Below, one piece after another: positions 55,009 through 63,920 of a DNA stretch of 64,000 nucleotides. The notes under the pieces are model-generated. The model was not told where the DNA came from. It did not search any database and was given only the letters and a program-made list of their open reading frames with translations. Origin of the DNA: Nostoc sphaeroides (GTDB taxonomy: Bacteria > Cyanobacteriota > Cyanobacteriia > Cyanobacteriales > Nostocaceae); assembly GCF_003443655.1 (NCBI RefSeq), contig NZ_CP031941.1, positions 57,501 to 121,500 of the forward strand. Reading direction: 5' to 3'. Positions within the stretch are counted from its first letter, which is position 1, and each line of letters begins with the position of its first letter. Both the position numbers and the translations under genes were made by a program.

Positions 55009-55226
55009 TGAGTCCTTTAGGACTCAGCCATGTTAAAATAGTTCAATCAGTACAAGATTTAAAAACCTACCCTCGGACTGGGGGAAAGTCTACGCCCGAA
55101 AAACCTTGAGGAGATATCACTACGCACCTTGTGTGCAAACGTGGTGAGCCTGGGAACCTGTGTAAACAGGATATTAAGTCCGTGAGGTCTTAAGAATCTC
55201 CGTACCTTTAGGTCGGAGAGTGTCAA
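55009..55226 (+). mobile_element. Emptied IS200/IS605-like element with omegaRNA-like 3' end
   Basis: The left hairpin is TGAGTCCTTTAGGACTCA (55009-55026). The right hairpin is TCTCCGTACCTTTAGGTCGGAGA (55197-55219) followed by GTGTCAA. The words between (GGGAACCTGTGTAAACAGG, TTAAGTCCGTGAGGTCTTAA) are of the kind found at the 3' end of tnpB genes, where the guide RNA of TnpB is encoded. No tnpA or tnpB remains. Reading direction is plus. The interval 55227-55822 has AAACTTTTACACCC words and no gene. Confidence 0.65.
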
Positions 55227-55822
55227 ATTCGTTTGGTAAACAAGCAACCAAAATTTACTTACTCAAATCTTGCACTCTCACCTTACTCCCGCTTAAAATC
55301 TTATTCCCCGTGTTTCATTATTTGCCCCAACAGGTAAATAATTGCTGAAATATTTGGTGTTAAGGATGTATTAGGGTTAGAATTTGAGAGTTTTTTTATC
55401 TTAAAAAGGAAACTTTTACACCCAAAAAAATTAGGGTTTTGTCCGAGAGTGCCGAGTATCTAGTCGGTGGATGGGTTTTATAACTCTTCCTGACGCTACT
55501 TAGAAATAGGTGCAAAATCTGAGATGAGAAGCTTTGAGTTGCTTGTTTTTTAGCAAATAGAGAGATTGAGGAAAGTGACTTAAACAATTTACCATTTAAT
55601 ACCTTTTCCAAAATCTTTGCAACAAATGAATTGGCCGTAGGGGCGTACATCTGTATGCCCCTACAAACGTGTTTATAGTATAAATTCTGTGAAATGGTAT
55701 AAGTTGGGTAGCCACTTGCTTGCACAAAGAAGTTAGAGCGCAGTCTTGAGGCTAGACTTTGTGCTTTGATTAAACTGTTATGTAATATAGATAGACTATT
55801 AGCTAGCTAATAGCTTACAGGT

Positions 55823-56135
55823 AGGGCTATTGCATTCTCATCTAGCCCGCCTCAGAATGAATTCTGAGTCTAATAGCGAAACTCGTCTAAAGACGACTGA
55901 GAGGATGTTTGAAAAGTCATCTAAGGTATGTTTGACTACTCTGGCTATCGAGAAGTTGAACGAGATAATGAGGGTTATGGGAATTGCGATCGCTTCTCGG
56001 AGTTGCATTTAAGGCTCAAACTGACACTTTTCAAACATCCTCTGAGAAAAGGTTATAGTCCCTTTTAACGGACTTTAGCTAAAAGCCAAAGAACTTTAGT
56101 TCTGAGCGGTTTATGTCTAGAACTAAATAGCCCTA
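55823..56135. mobile_element. 169-bp family element (copy 3) interrupted by a second element
   Basis: The ends are AGGGCTATT / AAATAGCCCT. A 10-bp target duplication GCTTACAGGT (55813-55822) / ACTTACAGGT (56136-56145) has one mismatch. Without the internal 140-bp element and its 5-bp duplication it is 168 bp, matching the other two copies. Confidence 0.82.
55902..56041. mobile_element. 140-bp miniature element nested in copy 3
   Basis: The perfect inverted ends are AGGATGTTTGAAAAGT / ACTTTTCAAACATCCT. A perfect 5-bp target duplication CTGAG lies at 55897-55901 and 56042-56046. The interior (no complete gene) contains a HIP1 octamer. Confidence 0.88.
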
Positions 56136-56206
56136 ACTTACAGGTTTATTAGTTATGGATACTTATTTTTGGTTAAAAATGTTTTATTTATCCTTTGATA
56201 AAAACT

Positions 56207-56803
56207 ATGGACTATAACGTTTGGTTTCGCCCTTTCGTCTGGATGGATTACCGACTGGCAGTATTATTCCTGGTAGTTATTCCGCTAATTCTTCTAATTT
56301 GGGCATTTGTGCAAAAAGCCGAAGCCATACAACGCTTATTGGCTATATACTGGCGAGTATCAAGCCTGGTAGCAATCACAATTTACTTAATGATTGCCCA
56401 GTATCCAGTTAGCTTTATCTCTGGGTTGATAGCTCAGATTTTGATCCCGATTTCGCTGTGGTTCTGGGTGGATATCAACGATGAAATTGAGTATCAAACC
56501 AGTGGCTCTTTGAAATTGATTTTTACTTCTTGGCGCTGGGCGACAACTGTTTATTGTATTTTGGGTACACTAGCCTTTATCCCTTTTTTGGGTTGTGCTT
56601 TTTCTGGTAGTGCGCTGAAGACTCCCTTTTGTCGCGTCTGGTTTGAGGCTCCGTTGCTATTCAAAGAATATTTCCATGCTAATAGCAAAGCTGAGTTTTT
56701 AGGTTTTCTCGGCATAGCTAGTTTAGTAATTTATGTGCTTTACTTAAGCTACTTTGTTCTGATTAAGTTAGGCAAGCAGGGACGCTCGGCTACACCACAG
56801 TAA
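56207..56803 (+). CDS. DUF3177 family membrane protein
   Basis: This 198-residue integral membrane protein starts at ATG 56207 (MDYNVWFRPFVWMDYRLAV); the open frame reaches a TTG at 56195. It has five or six hydrophobic segments (for example LAVLFLVVIPLILLIWAFVQ and LIAQILIPISLWFWVDINDE). DUF3177 proteins are conserved in cyanobacteria and plastid-bearing lineages with no assigned function. It is followed after 36 bp by a small conserved gene, which is probably in the same operon. Confidence 0.82.
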   Translation: MDYNVWFRPFVWMDYRLAVLFLVVIPLILLIWAFVQKAEAIQRLLAIYWRVSSLVAITIYLMIAQYPVSFISGLIAQILIPISLWFWVDINDEIEYQTSGSLKLIFTSWRWATTVYCILGTLAFIPFLGCAFSGSALKTPFCRVWFEAPLLFKEYFHANSKAEFLGFLGIASLVIYVLYLSYFVLIKLGKQGRSATPQ

Positions 56804-56839
56804 GCATCGTTGCACTACCATACCCCTACTCTTAAAAAA

Positions 56840-57136
56840 ATGGATTCTATTGGCAAGCGACTGGAACAATACACTGCTAAACGTCCCCAAGAAGTTCTAA
56901 TTGTAACGGTGGAAATTGCTGATGAGGAAGATACAATTGCTATTTTCAAAGGCTTTTCTAGTTCTTTGATGCGCCCAACGGCATTTGATGCAGATGTACC
57001 AGTTCTACCAGATGGGGCAAACATCCTCAATATTGATCGAGTAGCCAGTCCTTACAATCCTGAAGTACCCCGTTATATTCAACAAGGAATTTCTTGGGAA
57101 GCTATGGAAGCTCTATTATTAGAAGTGGGAGTCTAA
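56840..57136 (+). CDS. Conserved hypothetical protein
   Basis: This 98-residue cytosolic protein starts at ATG 56840 (MDSIGKRLEQYTAKRPQEVL). An alternative start at 56810 adds a histidine-rich decapeptide. The fold seems to be a small beta-rich domain with VLIVTVEIADEEDTIAIFKG, then LMRPTAFDADVPVLPDGANI and RYIQQGISWEAMEALL. It is widespread in cyanobacteria as I recall it, with no function assigned. It follows the DUF3177 gene. Confidence 0.75.
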   Translation: MDSIGKRLEQYTAKRPQEVLIVTVEIADEEDTIAIFKGFSSSLMRPTAFDADVPVLPDGANILNIDRVASPYNPEVPRYIQQGISWEAMEALLLEVGV

Positions 57137-57236
57137 CTAATTCGTAATTCGTAATTCGTAATTTTACGGCAAGGCTGACTTTGAGATTTTTGATTTGGAA
57201 CCGATTATTTCACTTTCAGTCTTTTGAATTTATAAA

Positions 57237-57334
57237 ATGTCCCGTTCTAGATACACACTTCCCGTCTTTGCCTGTGCTGCTGCTGTTGCAGCTTTACATT
57301 GGTTACACGATCGCCAACCCCTAACTTTAGGGCT
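57237..57334 (+). pseudogene. Duplicated 5' fragment of cbiD
   Basis: The first 31-32 codons (MSRSRYTLPVFACAAAVAAL, then HWLHDRQPLTL) repeat the start of cbiD at 58331 with a few substitutions. After 57334 the similarity ends abruptly and the frame runs into unrelated sequence. The upstream 40 bp are also similar. About 1.1 kb with a VapC-like gene separates the fragment from the intact gene. Confidence 0.88.
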
Positions 57335-57484
57335 AATTGTAGAACCTATCTTCAGTCTCAGTGGGTTAAACCAGATCCATAGCTTAAGTGTGATTGTGCA
57401 TCGTGGATGGGCTAACATAAGCCCCTGAGCCAGATGGACAGGCGATTCCCTGCTTAAAATAGGAAAATCCACAGCCTGCCCAAC

Positions 57485-57958
57485 ATGAGCGAAACCGTCT
57501 ACATCGAAACCAGCATTCTTGGTTATCTCACAGCTAGATCGACCAAAAATTTGATTATTGCCGGAAATATTGAGGTTACAAAAGATTGGTGGGAGTTGCG
57601 TCGAAGTGCATTTACCCTCTACATCTCACAAGTCGTTCTAAGTGAGGTAGCACAGGGCGATGCAGAAATGGCTGCTCAAAGACTTGAGGCGGTGCGTGGC
57701 TTGCCATTACTTGAAGTGACCGAAGCTGTAGAGGATTTAGCAGCACAGTTTATGATGCAAAGCAACCTTCCCCCCAAAGCTTCTGATGATGCGATCCATA
57801 TTGCACTGGCTACAGTCAGCAGTCTCAATTACCTGTTAACCTGGAATTGCAAGCACATTGCAAATGCTCAAATCCAAAGGAAACTGCTGGAGATTTGTTC
57901 TGATTGTGGATACACTTTGCCAATAATCTGTACACCTTATGAATTAATGGGAGAGTAA
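57485..57958 (+). CDS. PIN-domain protein (VapC-like)
   Basis: This 157-residue PIN-domain protein is of the VapC toxin type, a Mg-dependent RNase. The conserved acidic positions can be followed: TVYIETSILGYL near residue 4 (Glu in place of the first Asp), the Glu in QVVLSEVAQGD near 56, and Asp in KASDDAIHIALA near 100; the C-terminal acidic position is WNCKHI, where Asp is more usual. It forms a two-gene unit with the small gene 3 bp downstream. The order, toxin before the putative partner, is unusual for VapBC. It looks newly inserted next to cbiD. Confidence 0.75.
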   Translation: MSETVYIETSILGYLTARSTKNLIIAGNIEVTKDWWELRRSAFTLYISQVVLSEVAQGDAEMAAQRLEAVRGLPLLEVTEAVEDLAAQFMMQSNLPPKASDDAIHIALATVSSLNYLLTWNCKHIANAQIQRKLLEICSDCGYTLPIICTPYELMGE

Positions 57959-57961
57959 ATT

Positions 57962-58150
57962 ATGTGGCAAGATGAAATCTTAGAGGAAATCGAGCGAATT
58001 CGTGACGAACACGCAAAGTCTTTCAACTATGACATGAGGGCAATTTGTGAAGATTGGCAAAGACAGCAGGCGCAAAGTGGCAGGCAGTTTGTTACCCTAA
58101 CTCCTGCGCGGCGGTCTAACAAGGCGGTGCAGCCGACGGAGCAGAAATAG
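57962..58150 (+). CDS. Small partner gene of the PIN protein
   Basis: This 62-residue protein (MWQDEILEEIERIRDEHAKS) is acidic and helical at the N-terminus, with FNYDMRAICEDWQRQQAQSG. The tail (RRSNKAVQPTEQK) is read from DNA of the attC-like palindrome and is probably not part of the conserved product. Helical acidic partners of this size are common next to PIN toxins. Antitoxin function is inferred from position only. Confidence 0.6.
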   Translation: MWQDEILEEIERIRDEHAKSFNYDMRAICEDWQRQQAQSGRQFVTLTPARRSNKAVQPTEQK

Positions 58151-58200
58151 TCGTTGGAATGCGAAACGTCATCTGCCGCCCTTGAATTGAGCCGTTACCC
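58114..58200. repeat. attC-like imperfect palindrome behind the PIN module
   Basis: GTCTAAC (58114-58120) at the left fits the RYYYAAC core of integron cassette sites. The right end, CCGTTACCC (58192-58200), holds GTTA but not the full GTTRRRY. The arms CAAGGCGGTGCAGCCGACG and CGTCATCTGCCGCCCTTG pair imperfectly with a spacer. No integron integrase is in the window. Confidence 0.4.
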
Positions 58201-58288
58201 TAAAGGGATCTTGCTACAGTTGGGTTCTAAGTTGCCGTCTGAAACTGTTTTCTCTACGAGAAGCTGCGCGTAGCAAGATCCCTGTAAG
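58198..58288. repeat. Palindromic element AGGGATCTTGCTAC
   Basis: CCCTAAAGGGATCTTGCTAC (58198-58217) and GTAGCAAGATCCCTGTAAGG (58268-58287) are inverted ends of about 20 bp around a 50-bp spacer, directly upstream of the second cbiD leader. Confidence 0.7.
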
Positions 58289-58330
58289 GGTACAATTTTG
58301 AAAAATTATTTTGACTTTTAAATTTAAAAA

Positions 58331-59446
58331 ATGTCCCGTTCTGGATACACACTCCCAGTATTTGCCTGTGCTGCTGCTGTTGCCGCTTTACATTGGTTAC
58401 GCGATCGCCAACCCCTAACTTTAGCATCTATAGATTTGATTGAACCCGCTCAAATCGCAGAAATCCCCATTGAACAGGTAGCAGGATTATCTGAAAATAC
58501 AGCTTTAGCGATCGCCCGCAGCGATCCTGGTGATAATCTCGATTTGACTAAAGATACACCGATTTGGGCATTGGTGGAATGGCGAGAACAGGGTGATGAA
58601 GCTGTAATTATTAAAGGTGGGGAAGGGATTGGTAGGCAATTAAATGCTGACGACAAACCAGCTATTTATGCTTATGCTCAAAAGCTGTTGCAAGAGAATT
58701 TGCAACGGATGCTAGCACCTGGGGAAAAAATCACGGTGACGATTATTCTACCCGAAGGGCGATCGCTAGCTGTTCGCACTTCAAATTCTGCTTTTGGTGT
58801 GGTTGAAGGACTTTCCCTTTTAGGCACAACCGGCATTTCTCAACCCTTAAGTACACCAGATCAGCTTGCAGTTTTTCGGGCTGAGTTACAAAATAAAGCC
58901 AGTCGTTTTGAAAGTTTAGTATTCTGTATTGGGGAGAATGGCCTAGATTTAGCGCGTAAACTAGGGATTAATCCTGAGCAATTGGTAAAAACTGCTAACT
59001 GGCTTGGCCCAATGTTAGTAGAAGCGGATGTGCTGGGTGTAAAAGAAATTTTATTATTTGGCTATCACGGTAAGTTGATGAAACTGGCTGGAGGGATTTT
59101 TCACACCCATCACTACTTAGCTGATGGACGGCGGGAAATTTTGACAGCCCATTGTGCGATCGCAGGTTTAAAATCACCAGATATCCAAGCTGTGTTTAAC
59201 AGTGCAACCGCCGAAGCCGCACTAACATACCTAAAATCCCTAGATGCTGCAACTGGTAGTGATTGGGTAAATCAAGTTTACAGTGCGATCGCCGAAACCA
59301 TCGATGTTCGTTCTCAAGAATACATCCAAAATCATAGGGAAAGCAGCACAGGAAGTACAATCTGTGGCTCTATTCTCTTTGATCGCGATCGCAAAATTAT
59401 CGTGAAGAGTAAAACTGCTGGTCTGTTGATGGGAAAATTATGTTAA
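58331..59446 (+). CDS. cbiD: Cobalt-precorrin-5B C1-methyltransferase
   Basis: CbiD adds the C1 methyl group in anaerobic-type cobalamin (B12) corrin ring synthesis, using SAM. It is 371 residues long and begins MSRSGYTLPVFACAAAVAAL. Family features include EGIGRQLNADDKPA near residue 98, the LLFGYHGKLMKLAGGIFHTH motif near 239 and a Gly-rich SSTGSTICGSILFDRD near 338. A duplicated 5' fragment lies 1.1 kb upstream. guaA follows after 224 bp on the same strand. Confidence 0.93.
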   Translation: MSRSGYTLPVFACAAAVAALHWLRDRQPLTLASIDLIEPAQIAEIPIEQVAGLSENTALAIARSDPGDNLDLTKDTPIWALVEWREQGDEAVIIKGGEGIGRQLNADDKPAIYAYAQKLLQENLQRMLAPGEKITVTIILPEGRSLAVRTSNSAFGVVEGLSLLGTTGISQPLSTPDQLAVFRAELQNKASRFESLVFCIGENGLDLARKLGINPEQLVKTANWLGPMLVEADVLGVKEILLFGYHGKLMKLAGGIFHTHHYLADGRREILTAHCAIAGLKSPDIQAVFNSATAEAALTYLKSLDAATGSDWVNQVYSAIAETIDVRSQEYIQNHRESSTGSTICGSILFDRDRKIIVKSKTAGLLMGKLC

Positions 59447-59670
59447 TTTATTATGAATAATCGTAAACAATTCAAATAAATAATCTTCTAAGTAACCACT
59501 CTAGGGTAAATTTATCGTTTTAATACCCTCTCCGACTCAGGAACTCGACAAACGCACATAACCTTGCGTTTGTAAAGGCTCTCTATACCATTATCAGCCC
59601 ACCCAGGCTGAATAATAGCATCATCATAGACCACAAAGCATCTACCCTTAACAGACATAACACTCCCGTC

Positions 59671-61290
59671 ATGAATACAGCGGTGATACCAACAGAACAA
59701 GCGCCCCAAACATTAGAAAATTTTGGGAGACTTGATCGCCAATTGATTGTAATTCTGGACTTCGGCTCTCAATATTCTGAGTTGATTGCCCGTCGCATCC
59801 GCGAGACTCAAGTATACTCGGAAGTTTTATCCTATCGCACTACTTCTGAACATTTGCGCCAACTCAATCCTAAGGGAATCATCCTCTCCGGTGGGCCAAG
59901 TTCGGTTTATGGTGATAACGCTCCCCATTGTGACCCAGATATCTGGAATTTGGGAATACCCGTCTTGGGTGTTTGCTATGGAATGCAGCTGATGGTAAAC
60001 CAACTCGGTGGGGAAGTGGCAAAGGCTGACCGAGGTGAGTACGGCAAAGCCTCATTATATATTGATGATCCCACAGATTTGCTCACTAATGTTGAAGATG
60101 GTACTACGATGTGGATGAGTCATGGAGACTCAGTTATCCAAATGCCATCAGGGTTTGAATTGCTGGCACATACAGAAAATACTCCCTGTGCTGCGATCGC
60201 CGACCACGAAAGGAAACTTTACGGCGTTCAGTTTCATCCAGAGGTAGTGCATTCGGTTGGCGGTATAGCATTAATCCGTAATTTTGTCTATCACATCTGC
60301 GATTGCGAACCTACTTGGACAACAGCAGCTTTTGTCGAAGAGGCAATTCGGGAAATTCGCGCCAGAGTTGGTGACAAGCGGGTGCTGTTGGCGTTGTCTG
60401 GGGGAGTGGATTCTTCTACCCTGGCCTTCTTGCTGTATAAAGCCATTGGTGAGCAACTGACTTGCGTATTTATCGATCAAGGCTTTATGCGAAAGTATGA
60501 GCCAGAGCGATTGGTAAAGCTGTTCCAAGAGCAGTTTCACATTCCTGTTGAATATGTTAATGCTCGCGATCGCTTTTTAGCTAGAGTTGCTGATATCACA
60601 GATCCTGAAGAAAAACGCCGCCGCATCGGACACGAGTTTATTGCTGTATTTGAAGAAACATCCAAACGCCTTGGTCACTTTGACTATCTGGCTCAAGGGA
60701 CTCTTTATCCAGATGTCATCGAATCTGCTGACACCAACGTTGATCCCCAAAGTGGTGAGCGGGTAGCGGTGAAAATTAAGAGTCATCACAATGTTGGCGG
60801 TTTGCCCAAAGACCTAAGATTTAAATTAGTGGAACCACTGCGGAAACTATTTAAAGATGAAGTCCGCAAAGTTGGGCGTTCCATTGGTTTACCAGAAGAA
60901 ATTGTCCAACGGCAACCTTTTCCTGGGCCTGGTTTGGCAATTCGCATTCTGGGAGAAGTCACATCTGAGCGGTTAAACATTTTGCGCGATGCAGATTTGA
61001 TTGTCCGGCAAGAAATTAACCAACGCGGCATGTATCACGATTTTTGGCAAGCGTTTGCTGTATTGCTGCCAATTCGTAGTGTTGGCGTTATGGGGGATCA
61101 ACGCACTTACGCTTACCCAATTGTTTTACGGATTGTGACTAGTGAAGATGGCATGACTGCTGATTGGGCAAGAGTGCCTTACGATGTACTGGAAGTGATT
61201 TCCACTCGGATTGTGAATGAGGTGAAAGGGGTGAATCGGGTGGTTTATGACATCACCTCCAAGCCGCCTGGAACCATTGAATGGGAATGA
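59671..61290 (+). CDS. guaA: GMP synthase (glutamine-hydrolysing)
   Basis: GuaA converts XMP to GMP with glutamine and ATP. At 539 residues it has an N-terminal class I glutamine amidotransferase domain (catalytic Cys in [11 protein letters not shown] near residue 100; His in [10 protein letters not shown] near 190), an ATP pyrophosphatase domain (P-loop [13 protein letters not shown] near 243), and the C-terminal dimerisation domain ending [11 protein letters not shown] good start is ATG 59671 ([15 protein letters not shown]). The 224 bp upstream contain no gene. Confidence 0.98.
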   Translation: MNTAVIPTEQAPQTLENFGRLDRQLIVILDFGSQYSELIARRIRETQVYSEVLSYRTTSEHLRQLNPKGIILSGGPSSVYGDNAPHCDPDIWNLGIPVLGVCYGMQLMVNQLGGEVAKADRGEYGKASLYIDDPTDLLTNVEDGTTMWMSHGDSVIQMPSGFELLAHTENTPCAAIADHERKLYGVQFHPEVVHSVGGIALIRNFVYHICDCEPTWTTAAFVEEAIREIRARVGDKRVLLALSGGVDSSTLAFLLYKAIGEQLTCVFIDQGFMRKYEPERLVKLFQEQFHIPVEYVNARDRFLARVADITDPEEKRRRIGHEFIAVFEETSKRLGHFDYLAQGTLYPDVIESADTNVDPQSGERVAVKIKSHHNVGGLPKDLRFKLVEPLRKLFKDEVRKVGRSIGLPEEIVQRQPFPGPGLAIRILGEVTSERLNILRDADLIVRQEINQRGMYHDFWQAFAVLLPIRSVGVMGDQRTYAYPIVLRIVTSEDGMTADWARVPYDVLEVISTRIVNEVKGVNRVVYDITSKPPGTIEWE

Positions 61291-61303
61291 TGTAAACCCA
61301 AAC

Positions 61304-61343
61304 AAGCGCAGAGGGTTCATCTATTCTTTGCGCTTTTTGTCTT
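61304..61343 (+). terminator. guaA terminator
   Basis: AAGCGCA (61304-61310) pairs with TGCGCTT (61329-61335) and is followed by TTTGTCTTTT. It lies just after the guaA stop. Confidence 0.8.
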
Positions 61344-61477
61344 TTGAAAAATTAATGCGATCGCGTTTACAATTCGCGATCATCTAGATGCTCCAAGACA
61401 GTTTTAGAACACAAGAACCTCTGACATGTATGGTGTTGAAGGCATTCATCTTATAAGCCTCCTTCATTAGCAAGAGA

Positions 61478-61518
61478 AGGGTTGTCGGGTGAGGTTCGAG
61501 AGTCACCCGACAACCCCT
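61478..61518. other. 15-bp stem hairpin GGGTTGTCGGGTGA
   Basis: The perfect arms AGGGTTGTCGGGTGA / TCACCCGACAACCCCT have a 10-nt loop, followed by CCCCTAAAAACCGGACATGG. It looks like the end of a mobile element or intron, but I cannot assign it. The rest of 61344-61582 is without a gene. Confidence 0.5.
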
Positions 61519-61582
61519 CCCCTAAAAACCGGACATGGGATTGATTTCGATAGGCAGACGTTTCAGTATCCCTGTCACCCTA

Positions 61583-62592
61583 TCAATTAAAATCGCCGAC
61601 GAAGTGCTGATCACCACCACCAAGATTCCAGCCGCCAATCCAGTCGAACTGAACCGAATTTGTTTGGAAGCCACTACCATTGTAGGTCAGCATTCCTGCG
61701 TATTCAGCACTGCGGATGAATACATCGTCTTTGCCATCGCCATTGAAATCGCCGACGAAGTGCTGATCACCACCACTAAGGTTCCAGCCGCCAATCCAGT
61801 CGAACTGAACCGAATTTGTTTGGAAGCCACTACCGTTATAGGTTAGCAGTCCTGCGTATTCAGCGCTGCGGATAAATACATCGTCTTTACCATCGCCATT
61901 AAAATCGCCGACAAATTGCTGATCACCACCACTAAGGTTCCAGCCGTCAATCCAGTCGAACTGAACCGAATTTGTTTGGAAGCCACTACCGTTGTAGGTC
62001 AGCAGTCCTGCGTATTCAGCGCTGCGGATAAATACATCGTCTTTACCATCGCCATTAAAATCGCCGACAAATTGCTGATCACCACCACTAAGGTTCCAGC
62101 CGCCAATCCAGTCGAACTGAACCGAATTTGTTTGGAAGCCACTACCATTGTAGGTCAGCATTCCTGCGTATTCAGCACTGCGGATGAATACATCGTCTTT
62201 GCCATCGCCATTGAAATCACCGACGAAGTGCTGATCACCACCACTAAGGTTCCAGCCGCCAATCCAGTCGAACTGAACCGAATTTGTTTGGAAGCCACTA
62301 CCGTTATAGGTTAGCAGTCCTGCGTATTCAGCGCTGCGGATGAATACATCGTCTTTGCCATCGCCATTAAAATCGCCGACGAAGTGCTGATCACCACCAC
62401 TAAGGTTCCAGCCGCCAATCCAGTCGAACTGAACTGAATTTGCTTGGAAGCCACTACCGTTGTAGGTCAGCAGTCCTGCGTATTCAGCGCTGCGGATGAA
62501 TACATCGTCTTTGCCATCGCCATTGAAATCGCCAACGAAGTGCTGATCACCAGCACCAAGGTTCCAGCCGCCAATCCCATCTGTGATAGGTT
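61583..62592 (-). pseudogene. Fragment of an FG-GAP/VCBS repeat protein
   Basis: Seven consecutive 156-bp units (52 residues each, for example GDFNGDGKDDVFIRSAEYAG then LLTYNGSGFQTNSVQFDW) are open in one frame. Each unit has the Ca2+-binding DxDGxxD core of FG-GAP repeats found on cyanobacterial secreted proteins. There is no start codon or signal peptide; the frame begins at a stop next to the transposase gene and ends inside a unit (GDFN, stop). The units differ at few positions. It is therefore the middle of a longer gene, cut on both sides. Confidence 0.85.
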
Positions 62593-63920
62593 AAGCAAAC
62601 TGCGCGTTTGTCAAGGGGGGTAAAGGAAAAGGTGATAAATCGAGCTTGGGGACAGGCTTTCGCAGGGCTTTGACCACGCCTAAATCCTGATTTTCTTTTG
62701 CAGCGAAGTACTTAACTGGGTCTGTGGCTTTACCTTTGTCATAGGCAACGCTAAAATGGTACAAACCGCGATATAACATCTCCAAAGAAATCCGATCAAA
62801 TGGCAGAGATAATTCGTCGGCGATCGCGTCACCCAGATCCACCAAAACCGCATAAAATAACCAAGTTGCCCACACTTGTAATTTGATACCATTAATCGAA
62901 CCAGTCCATAAATAAGACAATCCCAACAAGCGTTTTACGATGTGAAAAGCATCTTCAATCCGCCAGCGCCGACGATATAAATCAGCAACAACATCTCTGA
63001 GGTAAAACATTTGGATCAAGAACTGAAGTTATGTAAGAATGGACGGATTTCCCAACTTTAATCTCTATTAAACGTAGAGTAAGAATTGGTGCGCCACCTC
63101 GACCAGTACCAAGTTGAATCAATTGATCCTTAATAGAATAATCATAAGTAAAAAATTTTAATACTTTAATGGAAGCTTTAGCTTTCAATCGAGTAATAAA
63201 GTGAACATTTTGATTAATAAGTTTTTCAAAAAATAGAAAATGATAAAACCCTCTATCTAATAAAATTAAGGTTTTAGCAGTCAGTAAATTGAGAAGTACT
63301 GCCTCAAAATTAGTATCGCTTGCCGATGGATTTGTATGAAACCAAATTTCGATTGGTAGTCGAGTTACCAAATTGATTACTGTGCAAATCTTTCCCGCTA
63401 ACTGACCTGTTTTCAAGTCTTCTAGGCTTTTCAGATTACGGAATAAAGCTTCGAGTGTTGTCCCATCTGCCACCCAAACTTGCTCAAAATTCCGCCGAGC
63501 AAACTTAATACTATCTGGTAGTGGACGTTGAGTACGTTGCTGCCAATTGTGTTGTAATTGAGGCAGTAAATCTTTAAAGACTCGTTCAAATAATTCTGCC
63601 GGAAAAACTAAAAATCTTTCAGCGAGTGATTGTTGAGCAATTTTAGTTGCACGACACCATAACAAATTTTCTCGTGCCAACAAGCGAGTTAATTCTTGTA
63701 CACTTGGAACTTGTCTCCATAGCAGTGTTAGTACTGCGGCTACCATCAACGACAAATTAATTATACGATCTCGTAATCCTAATTGCTTATAATGTTTTTG
63801 TTGGGCAGAAATAGCCGGAGTTAATAAAGCCTGTAAATGTTGAGCAATTACTTCGTTATTGATGGTAGGAGTATTGTGTCGCTTGATATGGTCGGGATTA
63901 CGCTTTGTTTTTTTAGACAT
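62591..63920 (-). mobile_element. IS4-type transposase gene with frameshift
   Basis: Two minus-strand frames, 63920-62982 (312 residues, MSKKTKRNPDHIKRHNTPTI) and 63019-62591, make one DDE transposase. The first carries Asp in VWVADGTTLEALF and Asp in LILLDRGFYHFLFF. The second carries Glu in LYRRRWRIEDAFHIVKRL, the Y-R-E region of IS4-family enzymes. They are joined across GTTTTACCTCAGAGATGTTG by a +1 shift, so the gene is broken unless frameshifting is used. The terminal inverted repeats could not be identified; the right end may be at or beyond 64000. It abuts the truncated FG-GAP gene. Confidence 0.82.

Noticed and set aside
55396..55725. 109-codon minus-strand frame
   Set aside because: It spans the GTAGGGGCGTACATCTGTAT palindromic repeat and has a composition unlike genuine proteins here.
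61535..62314. Plus-strand frames of 103 and 132 codons over the FG-GAP repeats
   Set aside because: They are antisense to the in-frame DxDGxxD repeats and arise from the same tandem periodicity.
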